Counted from the stretch's first letter, positions 44,823 through 57,876 are shown. The stretch is 64,000 nucleotides of DNA from Phragmites australis (GCF_958298935.1 NC_084928.1:17763501-17827500), one strand, 5' to 3'. A program made the numbers and translations. The notes: a model not told the origin generated them from the sequence alone.

Positions 44823-46792
44823 TATAACACCCTAATTTTTCCACTTTTGGAAATTTCTTAAAATTTGCTAGTTTAAATTGAGTTTAAACAATTGAAAAGG
44901 TAAAACCCTATTTTTTATAAAAAATAAACAATTTGACATAGGATATATTTGATTATTATGCATTCATGCTGAATTAGGCAAGTAGGGTTTTTATTTGGCT
45001 TTTGATGGATTTTGTTTGAAGTTGTTTTGCTTAAAAATAGAATTAGAAAAGGTTAGAAAGAAAAAGGAAATAGGAAAAAGGATTAATCTATCCTGGGCCT
45101 TTTTCATTTTTTTTCCTCCGGCCCCTATACTCTTTTTCCGGCCTGCTCAACCATTTTCCTTCTCTCCCGGCCCAGCTCTGCGCCCGCGCTTTCGGCCTAG
45201 CTCCGCGCGAGCGTTATCGGCCTAGCTCGCTCTACCGCTACTGCCGAACGCGCCTTTGCTTTTGCCGCCTTCGCCGCGCACCACTGACATGTGGGCCCGT
45301 GTCCCTGTCGTCTTCCTCGCGGACACTTGGCCGAATCCGACTCAAACGCACTGTGCCGCCTCCCTAGAGACCGAATCGAGTACACCGCCGCCCGTGAGAA
45401 GACCCGAGCCACTTATATAAGTAGCCCTACCCCTCCTCAGCTATTCCCCCAAGCCATCTCGCCAAATTTCATTGCATCTCCACAAAACCCGAGCTCCCAG
45501 CCACCATTAGCACCGCCGCTCATCTGTCCTCGCCGCTTCGCCGCTCCAGAGCCGTCCAACGCCGTCCGAAGCCCACTTTCGGAGCCACGTGCCCACCTAG
45601 AAGCTTTCCCCAGCCTCGCCGTCGCTAATTGACCACCGGAGCCCCTTGTCAATGAGAACCAGTGCTGCATCGCCGCCTCATCGCGGATGACCACCTTCCC
45701 GTGCCGCCGAGCCCTTGGTAAGCTTCAAAACGGATTCCCCGCGCTCTCCTAGTTCTGTTGCGCCGCTTGTCGTCGCCGCCGGCGAGCCAGAACAGATACC
45801 GGCGAGCTTTCCAACCGCGCGCCGCCGCAGTCCCATCAACGCCACCGTGATCTTTTTCCCCGACAGCCCGAGCCTCTCTGTGTCGCTGGATCTGTTTTGC
45901 ATGACCTAGGTTAGATCTTACCGTACGCCTTCAGCACCCAATCGAACAACGCCTTGTGTCTTATGCTTGAACCCAGTCACCCGTTTTTGCCACGTCACCT
46001 TGCCACCTCAGCTGCCACCTCAATCTTCTTGCGTATGTGTCAAGCCAGTTAGTAGCCACTATTAAAAGAGGTTTTTCAATCTAAAAATAATTTCAGATAA
46101 TCCCTTTAATTAGTAACTTTGCAATCTAGCCCCTGATCTTTTCTATAATTGCAAAGGAGCCCTATCTTTTTACACTTAGGTCCTTAAACTTTACAAAAAT
46201 TGCATATAGGTCCTTCTTTTTTTACAAAAAGGTCCCTAAAAATTTCTATTAATTCAATTAAGTCCTTTTCTTAATTAAAATGAACCCTAAACTTGTTTTT
46301 AGCGTATCTTTTTCATCGTAGTTCCATTTTAAGCGATTCTTGCGCCGATAAATTCATTTTTCAGGCTCTTTTTTTTTCTAGACAGGTTTTATCTTATTTT
46401 TCTTTTTGTTTTGTGCTCTGTTATTAGTTTATCTTGTTTGTGTGTTTGCTGGTTATTGTGCGATTAGTCGACAACGCCCCGGATAAATTTGAAGAACACC
46501 AAGGCAAGTGTCCTTGATCATCTTGAACCTATGTTTTCAAATGTTTTGTTTTATAAACTGCATGCAGTGTCTATCAATATGATGGGTAGCCACCTATGTT
46601 AGAGTTTTCCCTAGATTTTCACTTATTATCCCTTGGAACCTAGATGGTTTATGGTTAGGTGTCTTTTATGGGTAGACTGCTTAGCCATGCTTTTGGGATG
46701 TTGAGAAGTGTCATAATCTTGACTAATGAATATATACAACAATGGTCATTAATGTGTTAATGGTCTAGCAACATGGAACCTTAGGCCTTGAG
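44823..46792 (+). repeat. Tekay 5' LTR, 3' part deleted
   Basis: It matches 50901-52842 and stops after GGCCTTGAG. The last 1.09 kb of the LTR is missing, and the following 144 bp (46793-46936) is leader without a recognisable primer site. The first bases are TATAACACCC instead of TGTAACACCC, a G-to-A change in the terminal TG. A TATA-like CTTATATAAG lies at about 45411-45421. Confidence 0.9.
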
Positions 46793-46936
46793 TGCCGATG
46801 TGAGCTGTGGAATCCTTTGGCACCTTGTCCACAAACGCATCTTTATTCCTATATAATATAATATAGATGGGTTTCTTTAGTTAAATTATTTCCAGACTTG
46901 CTTACCTACTCATGTTCCCTTTCCAACCCTAATCAG

Positions 46937-47979
46937 ATGGTTAACACAAGGAGGAGTATTAATACCCAAGAAGAGAACAACAACAACCAGAATCCACCCC
47001 CACCCCCTCCAATAACCTTGGAACAACAGTTGGCTATGCAAACTCAGATCTTGCAAGCTCTAGCTCAAACCATGGTGCAGATGCAGCAGCAACAGCCAAA
47101 TCATGTTCCTCGACCGCATCAACCATCAAGACTTGGAGAATTCAAAAGAACTTAACCCCCAGTCTTCAGTCATGCAGTGGAACCTATGGATGCAGATGAT
47201 TGGCTGAAGGATATAGAAAGGAAGCTACAGGTTGCTCAATGCAATGATAGGGAGATGGTTCTCTATGCCTCACATCAACTTGTTGGTCAAGCCCTAGACT
47301 GGTGGGAAGCATACTGTGCTGCACATGAAACTCCAGTAGCTATCACGTCGATGGAGTTTAAATCCAGTTTCCGTACTCATCATCTGTCGTCAGGAGATGT
47401 CCGTCTGAAGAAGAAGGAGTTCATGAGACTGAAACAAGGACCGATGACTGTAAGGGAGTACGTGACCAAGTTTACTCAGCTGTCTAGGTATGCTCCTAAT
47501 GAAGTGGATACAGATGAGAAGAAGCAGGAACGTTTTTTGGAAGATCTGAATGATGCCATAGAATATGCTCTACTTCCACAAGAGTTTCCCAATTTACAGC
47601 AATGGTAAACAAAGCTTTGATGGTTGAGCACAAGCACCGTCAGCTGGATGAGAAGAAGAGGAAGATGTCTTTCCAAGGACAAGGAAGCAACACACGTCCC
47701 TGTGGAGCAACACAGATGTCTTCTCAAGGCCCTATGTTCCATTCCAACATTCAGTACCGGAGTCAGTCGCAAATCCCTGTTCAACGCTCGAACTATCAGA
47801 CACCCCGATCAACTCCACCAGCTACTCCTCAAGGCAAGAACAGCCCAGCTACTCCTGGCCCAAACAAAGGATGTTTCTATTATGGAGAGGAAGGGCACTA
47901 TGTGAATAAATGCCTTAAGAAGGTGCATGATCTGGCCAAAACCAACAACGCACCAAGGTCAACTCCAGCCTCAGCCTAG
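46937..47979 (+). pseudogene. Tekay gag
   Basis: It begins MVNTRRSINTQEENN with Pro- and Gln-rich runs. A stop near 47153 interrupts it, then the core follows: PMDADDWLKDIERKLQV, LDWWEAY, FRTHHLSSGDVRLKKKEF and LKQGPMTVREYVTKFTQLSRY. A frameshift near 47600 leads to the zinc knuckle region CFYYGEEGHYVNKC (about 47869-47910). The second Cys of CX2CX4HX4C is Tyr, so the knuckle is broken. The product would be the capsid/nucleocapsid protein. Confidence 0.9.
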
Positions 47980-50897
47980 TCACGCAGTGGGAGTCAGAAC
48001 CCCGGTCAGAACAACCGTGGACAACAGAATTATGTTCATAGGAAAGTCAACCATGTCACAGCAGAGGAAGCTCATGATGCTCAGGATGTGGTGTATGGTA
48101 TGTTCCTCGTTAACTCCCGACCTGCATCTGTTTTGTTTGATTCTGGAGCTTCGTATTCCTTTATAACTACTCAGTATGTTGCATTAGACCAAGTGCATCA
48201 CCTTGGGGAGCCCTAGTTCTTTTTGTGGATAAGAAGCAAGCTAGCCGAAGGATGTGTGTAGATTACAGAGCGCTCAATGAGGCAACCATTAAGAACAAGT
48301 ACCTGCTACCCTGGATTGAGGATTTGTTTGATTAGATGAGAGGAGCCCGAGTGTTCTCCAAGATTGATCTAAGGTCTGGATACTATCAACTGAAGATTCA
48401 ACCGTTAGATGTACCAAAGACTGCCTTCAGTACTCGATATGGGCTATATGAGTATACAATTATGTCATTCGGATTGACCAATGCCCCAGCCTACTTCATG
48501 AATCTCTGAATAAGGTATTTATAGATTATCTGGACAAGTTTGTAGTGGTGTTCATTGATGACATTCTAATTTTCTCTAGAAGTGAGGAAGAACATGAAGA
48601 ACATTTGACAATTGTGCTACAGACACTCAGAAAACATCAGCTGTATGCCAAGCTTAGAAAGTGTGATTTGGTTATCAAGTCATATTTCTTGGCCATATCA
48701 TAACCACTGGAGGTGTAGCAGTAGATTCAAGTAAAGTAAAGGATGTATTGAATTGGTTACCACCTACCAATGTGTCAGAGTAGCAAGATACTATCGCCGC
48801 TTTATAGAAGGGTTCTCTAAGATAGCCCAACCTCTTACCTCTTTGCTTCAGAAAAACGTGGTTTTTAAGTGGAGCCCTGCTTGTCAAGCAAGTTTTGAAG
48901 AGTTGAAGAATAGATTGACTACGTCCCCAGTGCTAGTTCTACCAGACATTAGCAAGAATTTCGATATCTACTAGGATGCTTTGTGACAAGAACTTGGATG
49001 TGTTCTCATGCAAGAAGGTCGTGTCGTGGCCTATGCGTCAAGATAGTTAAGGAAGCATGAGGAGCACTACCCTACACATGATCTGGAATTAGCAGCTGTG
49101 GTTCATGCATTGAAGATTTGGAGACATTACCTCATCGGAAAACGGTGTGAAATATACACAGATCTTAAGAGTTTAAAGTATATTTTCACTTGACCGGATC
49201 TAAACCTTCGTCAACGCAGATGGCTAGAGTTAATCAAGGACTATGATGTGGGGATTCACTACCATCCAGGAAAAGCAAATGTAGTAGCCAATACTTTGAG
49301 CCGGAAGGGTTACAGTAACTCGGTGATGGTTCAAGATAGTCGACCTGGGCTATGGAAAGAGTTTGAGAAGCTCAACCTTGTATTTGTAGCGGATATGGAA
49401 ACAACCACCATGGAAGTAGATTGCACTCTTGAACAAGAAATTCGGAAGGGTCAATTGGAGGACAAGAAGCTCAAGGAAATTAGACAGCTTATTAAGGAGG
49501 ATAAAGCTCTAGATTTTACAGAAGACAGTCAAGGTACTGTGTGGTTCAAAAAGAGAATTTGTGTGCCTAACCGGAAGGATATTAAAGGGATGATTCTGAG
49601 AGAAGCTCATGATTCAGCATATTCTATTCACCCTAGAAGTACAAAGATGTATCAGGATCTTAAGGATCGTTATTGGTGGTATGGAATGAAAAGAGAGGTT
49701 GCAGAATACGTAGCCCTGTGTGATACTTGCCAGAAAGTCAAAGCAGAACATCAGAGACCAGTAGGGTTACTGCAACCCTTAAAGATACCTGAATGGAAAT
49801 GGGAAGAAATTGGTATGGATTTCATTGTCGGATTGCCCCGTACCCAAAATGGATATGATTCTATATGGGTTGTAATTGATCGTTTAACTAAGGTCACCCA
49901 TTTTATTCCAGTTAAGGCTACATATAGTGGAGCTAGACTAGCAGAGTTGTATATGTCAAGAATAGTATGTTTGCACGGAGTACCAAAGAAGATTGTTTCA
50001 GATAGAGGAACTCAGTTTACTTCCAAGTTTTGGCAGAAGCTACATGAGTCTATGGACACGAAGCTGAATTTTAGTTCTGCTTATCACCCTTAAACAGATG
50101 GTCAGACAGAAAGGGTAAATCAGATACTCGAGGATATGCTAAGAGCTTGTGCTCTGAAGTATTGTAAAAGTTGGGACAAAAGTCTGCCATATGCAGAGTT
50201 CTCGTATAACAAAAGTTATCAGGCAAGTCTCCAAATATCTCCATTTGAAGCCTTGTATGGAAGGAAATATAGAACACCACTATTCTGGAATGAGACAGGA
50301 GAAAGTCAAGTTTTTGGTCTAGAAGTTCTACGAGATGTAGAAAAGCAAGTTCAGATAATTTGAGAGAATTTGAGGATTGCACAATCGAGACAGAAAAGTT
50401 ATGCTGATAACAGGTGAAGAGAATTGGTTTTTAAAATTGGAGATTTCATCTATCTCAAGGTTTCGCCTATAAGAGGTCTTCGTAGGTTTGAGGTCAAAGG
50501 AAAATTGTCACCAAGATTCATTGGACCTTTCAAGATATTGGATAAGAGAGGAGAAGTAGCTTATCAGTTGGAGTTACCGCCTCAACTATTAGATGTGCAC
50601 GATGTCTTCCATGTTCCCCAGTTGAAGAAGTGTCTTCAAGTGCCAGAAGAACAATTACCAATGGAAGAACTAGATGTTCAGGAAGATCTGTTCTATACAG
50701 AGTATCTTGAGAAGATTCTTGAGAGATCAGAAAGAGTAACCAGAACCAAGGTAATACCAATGTGCAAAGTGCAATGGAGTCACCACTCGAAAGATGAAGC
50801 AACTTGGGAAAGAGAAGAAGATTTGAAGGCGGAGTTTCCTCATCACTTCTCCGTTCCATGCGAATCTCGAGGGCGAGATTCATTCCAAGGGGGGTAA
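47980..50897 (+). pseudogene. Tekay pol with C-terminal chromodomain
   Basis: Protease has [12 protein letters not shown] (about 48133) and then is cut. At about 48195 the sequence jumps to the RT motif [12 protein letters not shown], so the rest of protease and the start of RT are deleted. RT has [19 protein letters not shown] and an intact [11 protein letters not shown] box (about 48550). RNase H has RWLELIKDYDVGIHYHPGKA. Integrase has the HHCC region, WEEIGMDFIVGLPRTQ (about 49810) and KIVSDRGTQFTSKFW. Stops occur at 48216, 48335, 48972, 49045, 49192, 50092 and 50361. The C-terminus has EYLEKILERSERVTR and WSHHSKDEATWEREEDL, a chromodomain of the kind that directs integration to heterochromatin. 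Confidence 0.93.
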
Positions 50898-50900
50898 GTT
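50887..50900 (+). other. Tekay polypurine tract
   Basis: AAGGGGGGTAAGTT lies directly before the 3' LTR at the end of the pol frame. Confidence 0.75.
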
Positions 50901-53900
50901 TGTAACACCCTAATTTTTCCACTTTTGGAAATTTCTTAAAATTTGCTAGAGTTTAAATTGAGTTTAAATAATTGAAAAGGTAAAACCCTATTTTTTATTA
51001 AAAAAATAAACAATTTGACATAGGATATATTTGATTATTATGCATTCATGCTGAATTAGGCAAGTAGGGTTTTTATTTGGCTTTTGATGGATTTTGTTTG
51101 AAGTTGTTTTGCTTAGAAATAGAATTAGAAAAGGTTAGAAAGAAAAAGGAAATACGAAAAAGGATTAATCTATCCTGGGACTTTTTCATTTTTTTCCTCC
51201 GACCCGTTTACTCCTTTTTCAGCATGCTCAGCCATTTTCCTCCTCTCTCGGCCCAACTCCGTGCCCGCACTTCCGGCCCAGCTCCGAGCTAGCATTCGCT
51301 TCTTTCGCCTTTGCCGCACGCCATTGACATGTGGGCCCGCGTCCCTGTCGTCTTCCTCGTGGACTCTCAGCCGAATCCGACTCGAACGCGTTGTGCCGCC
51401 GCCCTAGACACTGAATCGAGTACACCGCCGCCCCTGAGAAGACCCGAGCCGCCTATATAAGTAGCCCTACCCCTCCTCAGCTTTTCCCCCAAGCCATCTC
51501 GCCGAATTTCATCGCATCTCTGCCGCCGCTCGTCTGTCCTCACCACTACGCCGCACCAGAGCCGTCCAGCACCGTCCGAATCCCACTTTCGGAGCCACGT
51601 GCCCGCCCAGAAGCTTTCCTCGGCCTCGTCGTCGCTAATTGACCACCGGAGCCCCTCGCCGATGAGAACCCGTGCTGCACCGCCGCCTCCGTCGTCGACG
51701 ACCACCTTCCCGTGCCGCCGAGCCCTCGGTAAGCTTCAAAACGGATTTCCCGTGCTCTCCTAGTTCAGTTGCGCCGCTTGTCGTCGCCGCCGGTGAGCCA
51801 GAACCGATACCAGCGAGCTTTCCAACCACGCGCCGCAGCAGTCCCCTCGGCGCCACCATGATCTTTTTCCCCGACAGCCCGAGCCTCTCTGTGTCGCATG
51901 ATCTGTTTTTCATGGCGTAGATTAGATCCTACCATATCCCTTCAGCACCCAATCGAACAGCGCCACATGTTTTATGCTTGAACCCAGTCAGCCGTTTTTG
52001 CCACGTCACCTTGCCACCTCAGCTGCCACCTTAATCCTCTTGCCTATGTGTCAAGCCAGTCAGTAGCCACGTATTAAAAGAAGTTTTTTAATCTAAAAAT
52101 AATTTTAGATAATCCCTTTAATTGGTAACATTGCAATCTAGCCACTAATCTTTTCTATAATTGCAAAGGAGCCCTGTCTTTTTACACTTAGGTCCTAGAA
52201 CTTTTCAAAAATTGCATATAGGTCCTTTTGTTTTTACAAAAAAGTGCCTAAAACTTTCTATTAATTACAATTAAGTCCTTTTCTTAATTAAAATAAACCC
52301 TAAACTTGTTTTTAGCATATATTTTTCGTCGTAGCTCCGTTTTAAGCGATTCTTGCGCCGATAGATTCGTTTTTCAGTGCTCTTTCTTTCTAGATAGGTT
52401 TTATCTTGTTGTTCTTTTATTTTGTACTCTGTTCTTAGTGTATCTTGTTTATGTGTTTGCCAGTTATTGTGCGATTAGTCGACAGCGCCTCGGATCAATT
52501 TGAGGAACATCAAGACCCGGAGCAAGAATACACTAAGCAGCAGTAAGGAGAAGGCAAGTGTCCTTGATCATCTTGAACCTATGTTTTCAAATGTTTTATT
52601 TTATAAACTATATGCAGTGTCTGTCAATATGATGGGTAGCCACCTATGTTAGGGTTTTCCCTAGATTTTTCCTTATCATCCCTTGGAACCTAGATGGTTT
52701 ATTGTTAGGTGTCTTTTATGGGTAGATTGTTTAGCCATGCTTTTGAGATATTGAGAAGTGTCATAATCTTGACTAATGAATATATACAACAATGGTCGTT
52801 AATGTGTTAATGTTCTAGCAACATGGAACCTTAGGCCTTGAGCAAAGTGGTTTTGATGGTTGTCATGGTTATGATGTTGGTTTAGTGTTTGCTCAAGTAA
52901 CCTAAGTAAGGACCGGTTCATTGAGCAACAACCCAAGAAGTAACGTACCAACCACGAGGCTGATATGGGTAAGACGTGACATACTAATTAGAGTCTATCC
53001 AGTGTGTGTTGTGTCAGCACAAAAGGGGGCTTCTGGGTAGGAGTTGAACTCGCGTAAAGCCTGGCGGTGAAACCTAATGGGTAGGCACATACTGGATTAG
53101 TCTCTAGTTGGTGGCAAATATCATGCAGTGATTCTTGGTGGCACACAGTGGCGTGTGTTAAGTGTTTGCGCAACACGGCTACATGAAATTCACTAACTCA
53201 TGGGAAAAGATGGACAACCTCTACAGAGTGTAAAACTGTTATTACAGTCGTGCTCACAGATATGAGAGACTTGGATCCTCACATGATTAGTGGGTTGTGG
53301 TTATGGGTTTGGTTGTGGTTATGGGTTTAGTTGTGGTTATGGTTCTGGTACAGGGAGTACTAGATGGTTGTGGTTTGGTTATAGTACAGGGATTACTAGA
53401 CGGATATGGTATGCAAGGTGGGGAACTTTGTATGCTGGGTGTTGGACTATATGGGTTACATTCACATAATAATTGTTTAATGCTTTTGAGTCCAAATATG
53501 TTTTTATTACTCGCATTTATGCAAATATACCATGTGTTAGCCTATTCTTGATATAAGCCTGCATATCATTACTTTCCTACACTTGCTGAGTACTCTATGT
53601 GCTCATCCTTGCTATCTCCTACAAATCATATGCTGATCATTGGAAGACTTTGAAGATTTCCAAGACGACGACCTGGCGTTCTAGGAGCGTGTCTTCCAGT
53701 TGATGCCTGTGGAGTGCTTGGTCGCCGATGCTTTCGTCCCGTTGCCGTCGTTTAGATGCTGTCGTTTAGTTTAGTTTTGAAGTTGTTTAGGTGAAGTCTT
53801 TATTGTAAGAAGTGAACGCTTATAAGTTAAAGTATTACTTTTGTTACTTCACCTATGACGTCCTTATGTGTGTTAAACTTTCTGGACATACATAAGCCGC

Positions 53901-53933
53901 ACTTGGTTTTGTCCGTTAAAACCGGGTGTGACA
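50901..53933 (+). repeat. Tekay 3' LTR (3033 bp)
   Basis: Ends are TGTAACACCC and GGGTGTGACA, near-perfect inverted repeats, followed by TAGAC. A TATA-like CCTATATAAG lies at about 51451-51461. An 18-bp repeat (GGTTGTGGTTATGGGTTT) occurs three times at 53293-53346. A small open frame across it is a repeat artefact. Confidence 0.95.
53293..53346. repeat. 18-bp triplication in the Tekay LTR
   Basis: GTTGTGGTTATGG starts at 53294, 53312 and 53330, an exact 18-bp period. Confidence 0.88.
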
Positions 53934-54355
53934 TAGACTTCCCAAGGACCAAGAGACTCCGTTGCCGGAGGACAACGAAGCCCTTGTCTTTATGGACTAC
54001 TTCTAAGCTAGACTTTTCCTACGATGCGACGAGATAGTGGCGAAGGTCCTCAAGATTTTTGAGATTTTTCTCCATCAACTAACACTGAACGCCATTGTTC
54101 AGCTTAGCCTGTTTGCCTGGGCGTCCAAGTCAAAGGATAGGAAGGCCTTAGCTAGAGCCTTCATTGCTGCCCACCAGCTCCATCACTAGTCGAAGCCAGT
54201 TTTGGTGGATGACATTAAGAGCGAAACCCACTATGGCTGTATGAACTTCTCTTACTGAGTAGGGTTGGCTTCACCTGTCGTGGCCTACAATAATAAATGG
54301 CCAAAGGACTGGACATATTGGTGGTTCTACTATAAGGTAGATTAGAACAAGTATC
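53934..54355 (+). pseudogene. Tat-B antisense gene, second segment
   Basis: It continues from 44822: a frame with PLPEDNEALVFMDYF, then a stop, then LFLRCDEIVAKVL. After a shift it reads LNAIVQLSLFAWASKSKDRK (about 54085), the PF04195-like motif seen as NSVVILAIFAHFC in gene A. HQLHH, then WPKDWTYWWFYYKVD (about 54300), ends at the solo-LTR insertion point. Several stops are present. Family function unknown. Confidence 0.65.
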
Positions 54356-56390
54356 TGAGAAATCAAGTTGAAATATACATTAGTTCATGTGTGATGAGTG
54401 AGTGACAATCGTGTTGATTTGGTTTGACGATTTTTAGATTGCATAGGCATTGTTATTTACTGCAATTATGATCATAACTAACCAAAGTTATAGAGAAAAT
54501 AGAGTTGTCGTGTTTGTCTCTGACTCTAGGAAAATTGTACATACCGGATGATCTAGCACTGAAGAAAATGAACTTGCGAATGATCCGGCGTTCATATGCA
54601 GTACACGCTGGAGCATTTCACGAAGAAGAAAAATTTGAAGTACACAGCAGATGGTCCAGCATTGGGCATCAGTGAAAGTCGAAGCATTTCAATGATGAAG
54701 AAAAAATTGAAGTACACACTGGATGGTCCGACGTTGGGCATCAATGAACGTCGGAGCTTTTCTTGTAGAGAGGTTGCAAATCGACTCTGGTAGAATTACA
54801 TGTGCCAGATGGTTAGGCGATGGAAGATATGAATGCTAGATAATACACCAGACCATTTGCTGCAGAGAGATTGCAAAATGGTTGTCTGGTGGAGATGAAG
54901 GCATCGGATGGTCCAGCGATGAGCAATTGTGTACATTGAACTTTTTCTTGCAGAGAGGATTCCAGATGGTCAGTCTGGGGATTTGAACACGCCGGATGGT
55001 CCGGCACTCATAAGGTGTTGACGCCGGATAATCTGGCGTTCATGATTTTTTTGAGATGTGGATTGACTGATGATTTTTTGTTATGGACTATTCTATAATG
55101 GAGTGGGATATATGTGTTTGCTTATCTTGTGTTGTGCAGGTGATGGATACAACTTGGTGGTCGATGGCGGATAATCGTGGCCAAGCAAGGTGCTTGGTGC
55201 CGGACGATCGAGGAAGCTGGAAGGAGTCCTGGGTGATCCTAGTTGTGCACATGGAGGTCAAGTAAGGAATGGAAGGTGGATGAGGACGGCATGCTGACAA
55301 TGTCAAGCGAAGGGGGTGCTAGTGTAAGTGATAAGGCAGCCCGAGTGATCAGGAGCAAGAGAGACTTGCTGACAATCAAGATCGCAAGATGGGGTACATG
55401 TGTCAACATTGGGATGCTTGCTTGAGGTGAAAGCAATTAGCAGCAAGTCACACTTTGAAAGGCATGAGAGGCGGTTTTGCTGTTTAGCCTCAAAATTGCG
55501 GAAAGATGAAGGGCACATGGCATCATTGTGAAGCTTGCGTCAAGGCAAAGCTAAGTCGTGAAGGCGTCATGGCCCTTCGATGGATGTAGCAAAAAATGGA
55601 CCAAAATACCCTAGTGGTAGGTATGAGGCTGTTGGAAGAGAAGGGCATTTTGGGGAAAATGAAGCTTAAGGGCTAAGCTACCCTCATAGGTCTATAAATA
55701 GAGGGGTAGGACTATGTGAGAGGGGTGAGCTAGCCACTTGTGTTTGTATGCTAGGATTTTTAGAGGAAAGGAGAGATGAGAGCTTAGCTTTTGTAATAGG
55801 TGAGAGCTTTTTGTGAGGAAATCATCTTGTAATATGCCAAAAAGAGGGTTGACCCTTGTGGGAAATGAAGAGATTATTTCCTCCGATGCTCATGTTCATC
55901 TCATTCTAGTTTCTTTTTATTGGCTCCCATGTTTTGTTGCATGTTTTCTATTTTTGATTGTGATTTTCTTTTTCATTTGAAGGCTCAAATTTTCCCACAT
56001 TGGGAAGTTGTTTTTCTTATTGCTATAAGCATAAAATTCACATACAAATGTATACAAGTGGGTTTTGAATTCCCTTGTCTCTAGATCATCAACTTGGAGA
56101 ATCTCTTCTTCCGATGTCCTTTGCTTTGGATCAAAGTCTTCTTTTTTCATATTGCTATCTTTTGTGGCGATGATCCATGAGATGAGCTTCAGTGGAACCT
56201 AGGGTTCATATACATCCATGAGAGCCGTGGTTTTTTTGGAGATTTTTATAGCAACTTGTTCTCTCCGATTTTGCTTCCACTTTTGATTTTTGAGGTGTGT
56301 TGGGTGATAAAAAAGAGAAGGCCATCCGTTTCAAAAGAAGCTAGTAAGTCACCCATTCACCCCTCTCTAGTCACCAATCTCAGTCCTACA
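54356..56390 (+). repeat. Sirevirus-like solo LTR (2035 bp)
   Basis: It begins TGAGAAATC and ends CAGTCCTACA, with exact target duplication GTATC at 54351-54355 and 56391-56395. Its last 40 bases contain CATTCACCCCTCTCTAGTCACC, matching the end of the Sirevirus LTR at 7368 in reverse complement. The first 700 bp carries repeated GGATGGTCCGGC-type motifs, including a 73-bp near-duplication (TTGAAGTACACA at 54635 and 54708). A TATA box TCTATAAATAGAGG lies at 55691-55704. No internal region is present. Confidence 0.88.
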
Positions 56391-57876
56391 GTATCTCGTG
56401 TCCAAATGCCAAGACTACAAAGGTAATCATGCCCCGGAGGTGTAGCTAAAGACCTCCCAACGAGCAACATTCGAAGCTTTTATGAGGTGTGCAAAGCACC
56501 TGAGCACTTGTAACCTCATTGAAGAGTTCCTTGCTATAGGGATCTGGCCTTCGAGCGAAGGGTGGACCATTCCATCCTTCCGAACAGAAGGGTCATAAGG
56601 ACTTTGCCACCCCTAGCTTGATTTTAGGGGAAAACCTGGTATGTTTCTTAGCCTAACGCTTTTATTAACCTTCGATTTTCTACTATTTTCATAAGTTTTT
56701 GTACTTTGAAATAGCTATGACAGTCGCCAAGGTGGTGGTCGAAGGCCAACTTCTTCTGGGGAAACTCACCTTAGCTGAGGGCCAAACCTTCACCAAACAG
56801 GCCATCGGCCATCGGCTCAATCGAATATTTAAGCAATGGGGCCTCGCCTATGAAGACAGGTCAAGGCTGTCTGAGTCTTTCATGGGCCATGCAGAAGTGG
56901 GTCAGCCTTTGAACACCAACGCTGGTGAGACCTCCGCCATTCAATCCTAGAGGAAGAGAAAAGGTGGAGACCCTTAGGCTCATAGAGCCAAGAGAAAAAA
57001 GGCCATCACCTTGAAGAAAAGACCTCACCAATTGGCGCTTAGCGATTCTAGGGGTAATAATGACTTCGAGGCCCCAAGTTATTGAAGCGGTGCCCCCTCG
57101 CCAAGCTTCTAAAAAGGAGACATCAGATGTGCATGTCCCTTCACTAAAGCGTGCTACAACTTCTGCAAAAATTCACCTCGTCCCCCTCCTGCTTAGCAAT
57201 GATGATGACGACGATCCACTGGACTGGCGAGCTGCTACGAAAATAGAGGTGGGGGAGAAGGAGAATATCGTAGAGATAGAGGACGCTAAAGGAACTAGGG
57301 TTGTGTCAAACAACTCATCATCCTCCAGCTTGGGCTCTAGCTCCTCTGAAGGTCATAGAACCGTGGAGACTAAAGAGGAGGGGAATGCATCGCCACCGTC
57401 ACACCATCGCAGTGGCAAAGATATTACGTCAGTGGGTGCCTCATGCGATGCTAGAGTCATCAATGTCGAAGCATTGTGAGTGGCTTCTATTTAACTGAGT
57501 GTCGGAAAGGTGAAGGAGATGAAGAACATTTTCAACAGCTTTGTCCTCCCCAAGCTCCAGATACAATTGGTGCAGAAACCTGGTTCTGACCTTATGAACA
57601 CCTTTGATGTGGCCACTTCAAAGTTACTTTAGATTATTATTAAGTTCCCCTTCTCTCGCACGCTCTACGCCAAATTGCGGAGCAAGCGGAGGCTTGCGCG
57701 AAAGGGGTGGAGGCAATGAGGGTCATGCTGTTCGCACGGGCAGAGAAGGCTGAAGGAAAGCTTAACGAGTATCACCGACAGATGAAGGAGGCCATTTTGC
57801 ACGGGAAAGAACTGGAATAAGAGGTAGACACCCTTTGCCAACACGTACAAGCGTCTGAAGCGAGCATATCAGAGTA
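56391..57876 (+). pseudogene. Tat-B antisense gene, third segment with coiled coil
   Basis: Coding similarity resumes with ATFEAFMRCAKHLSTCN and EGWTIPSF. An intron is suggested by CTG/GTATGTTTC near 56638 and TTTGAAATAG near 56712. Next come the open frame AKVVVEGQLLLGKLTLAEGQ and IFKQWGLAYEDRSRLSESF, a Lys/Arg-rich stretch, an Asp/Ser-rich linker (57060-57479) and a Glu/Lys/Ala-rich coiled-coil region (57640-57876). Stops lie at 56948, 57477, 57630 and 57818. Similarity ends at the CRM-like junction. Confidence 0.65.

Larger units (their letters stand above)
44823..53933 (+). mobile_element. Tekay-type chromovirus (Ty3/gypsy), internally deleted
   Basis: The 3-kb LTR type begins TGTAACACCC and ends GGGTGTGACA. 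The target duplication TAGAC is exact at 44818-44822 and 53934-53938. Gag and pol lie on the plus strand, with a chromodomain at the end of pol. The 5' LTR is shortened by about 1.1 kb, with loss of the primer site, and a second deletion removes the protease-RT junction. Gag, RT, RNase H and integrase carry stops. The element sits inside the antisense gene of Tat-B, so it is the younger of the two. Confidence 0.94.

Noticed and set aside
53297..53551. 84-residue plus-strand frame with Val/Leu/Met repeats
   Set aside because: Generated by the 18-bp repeat in the Tekay LTR.
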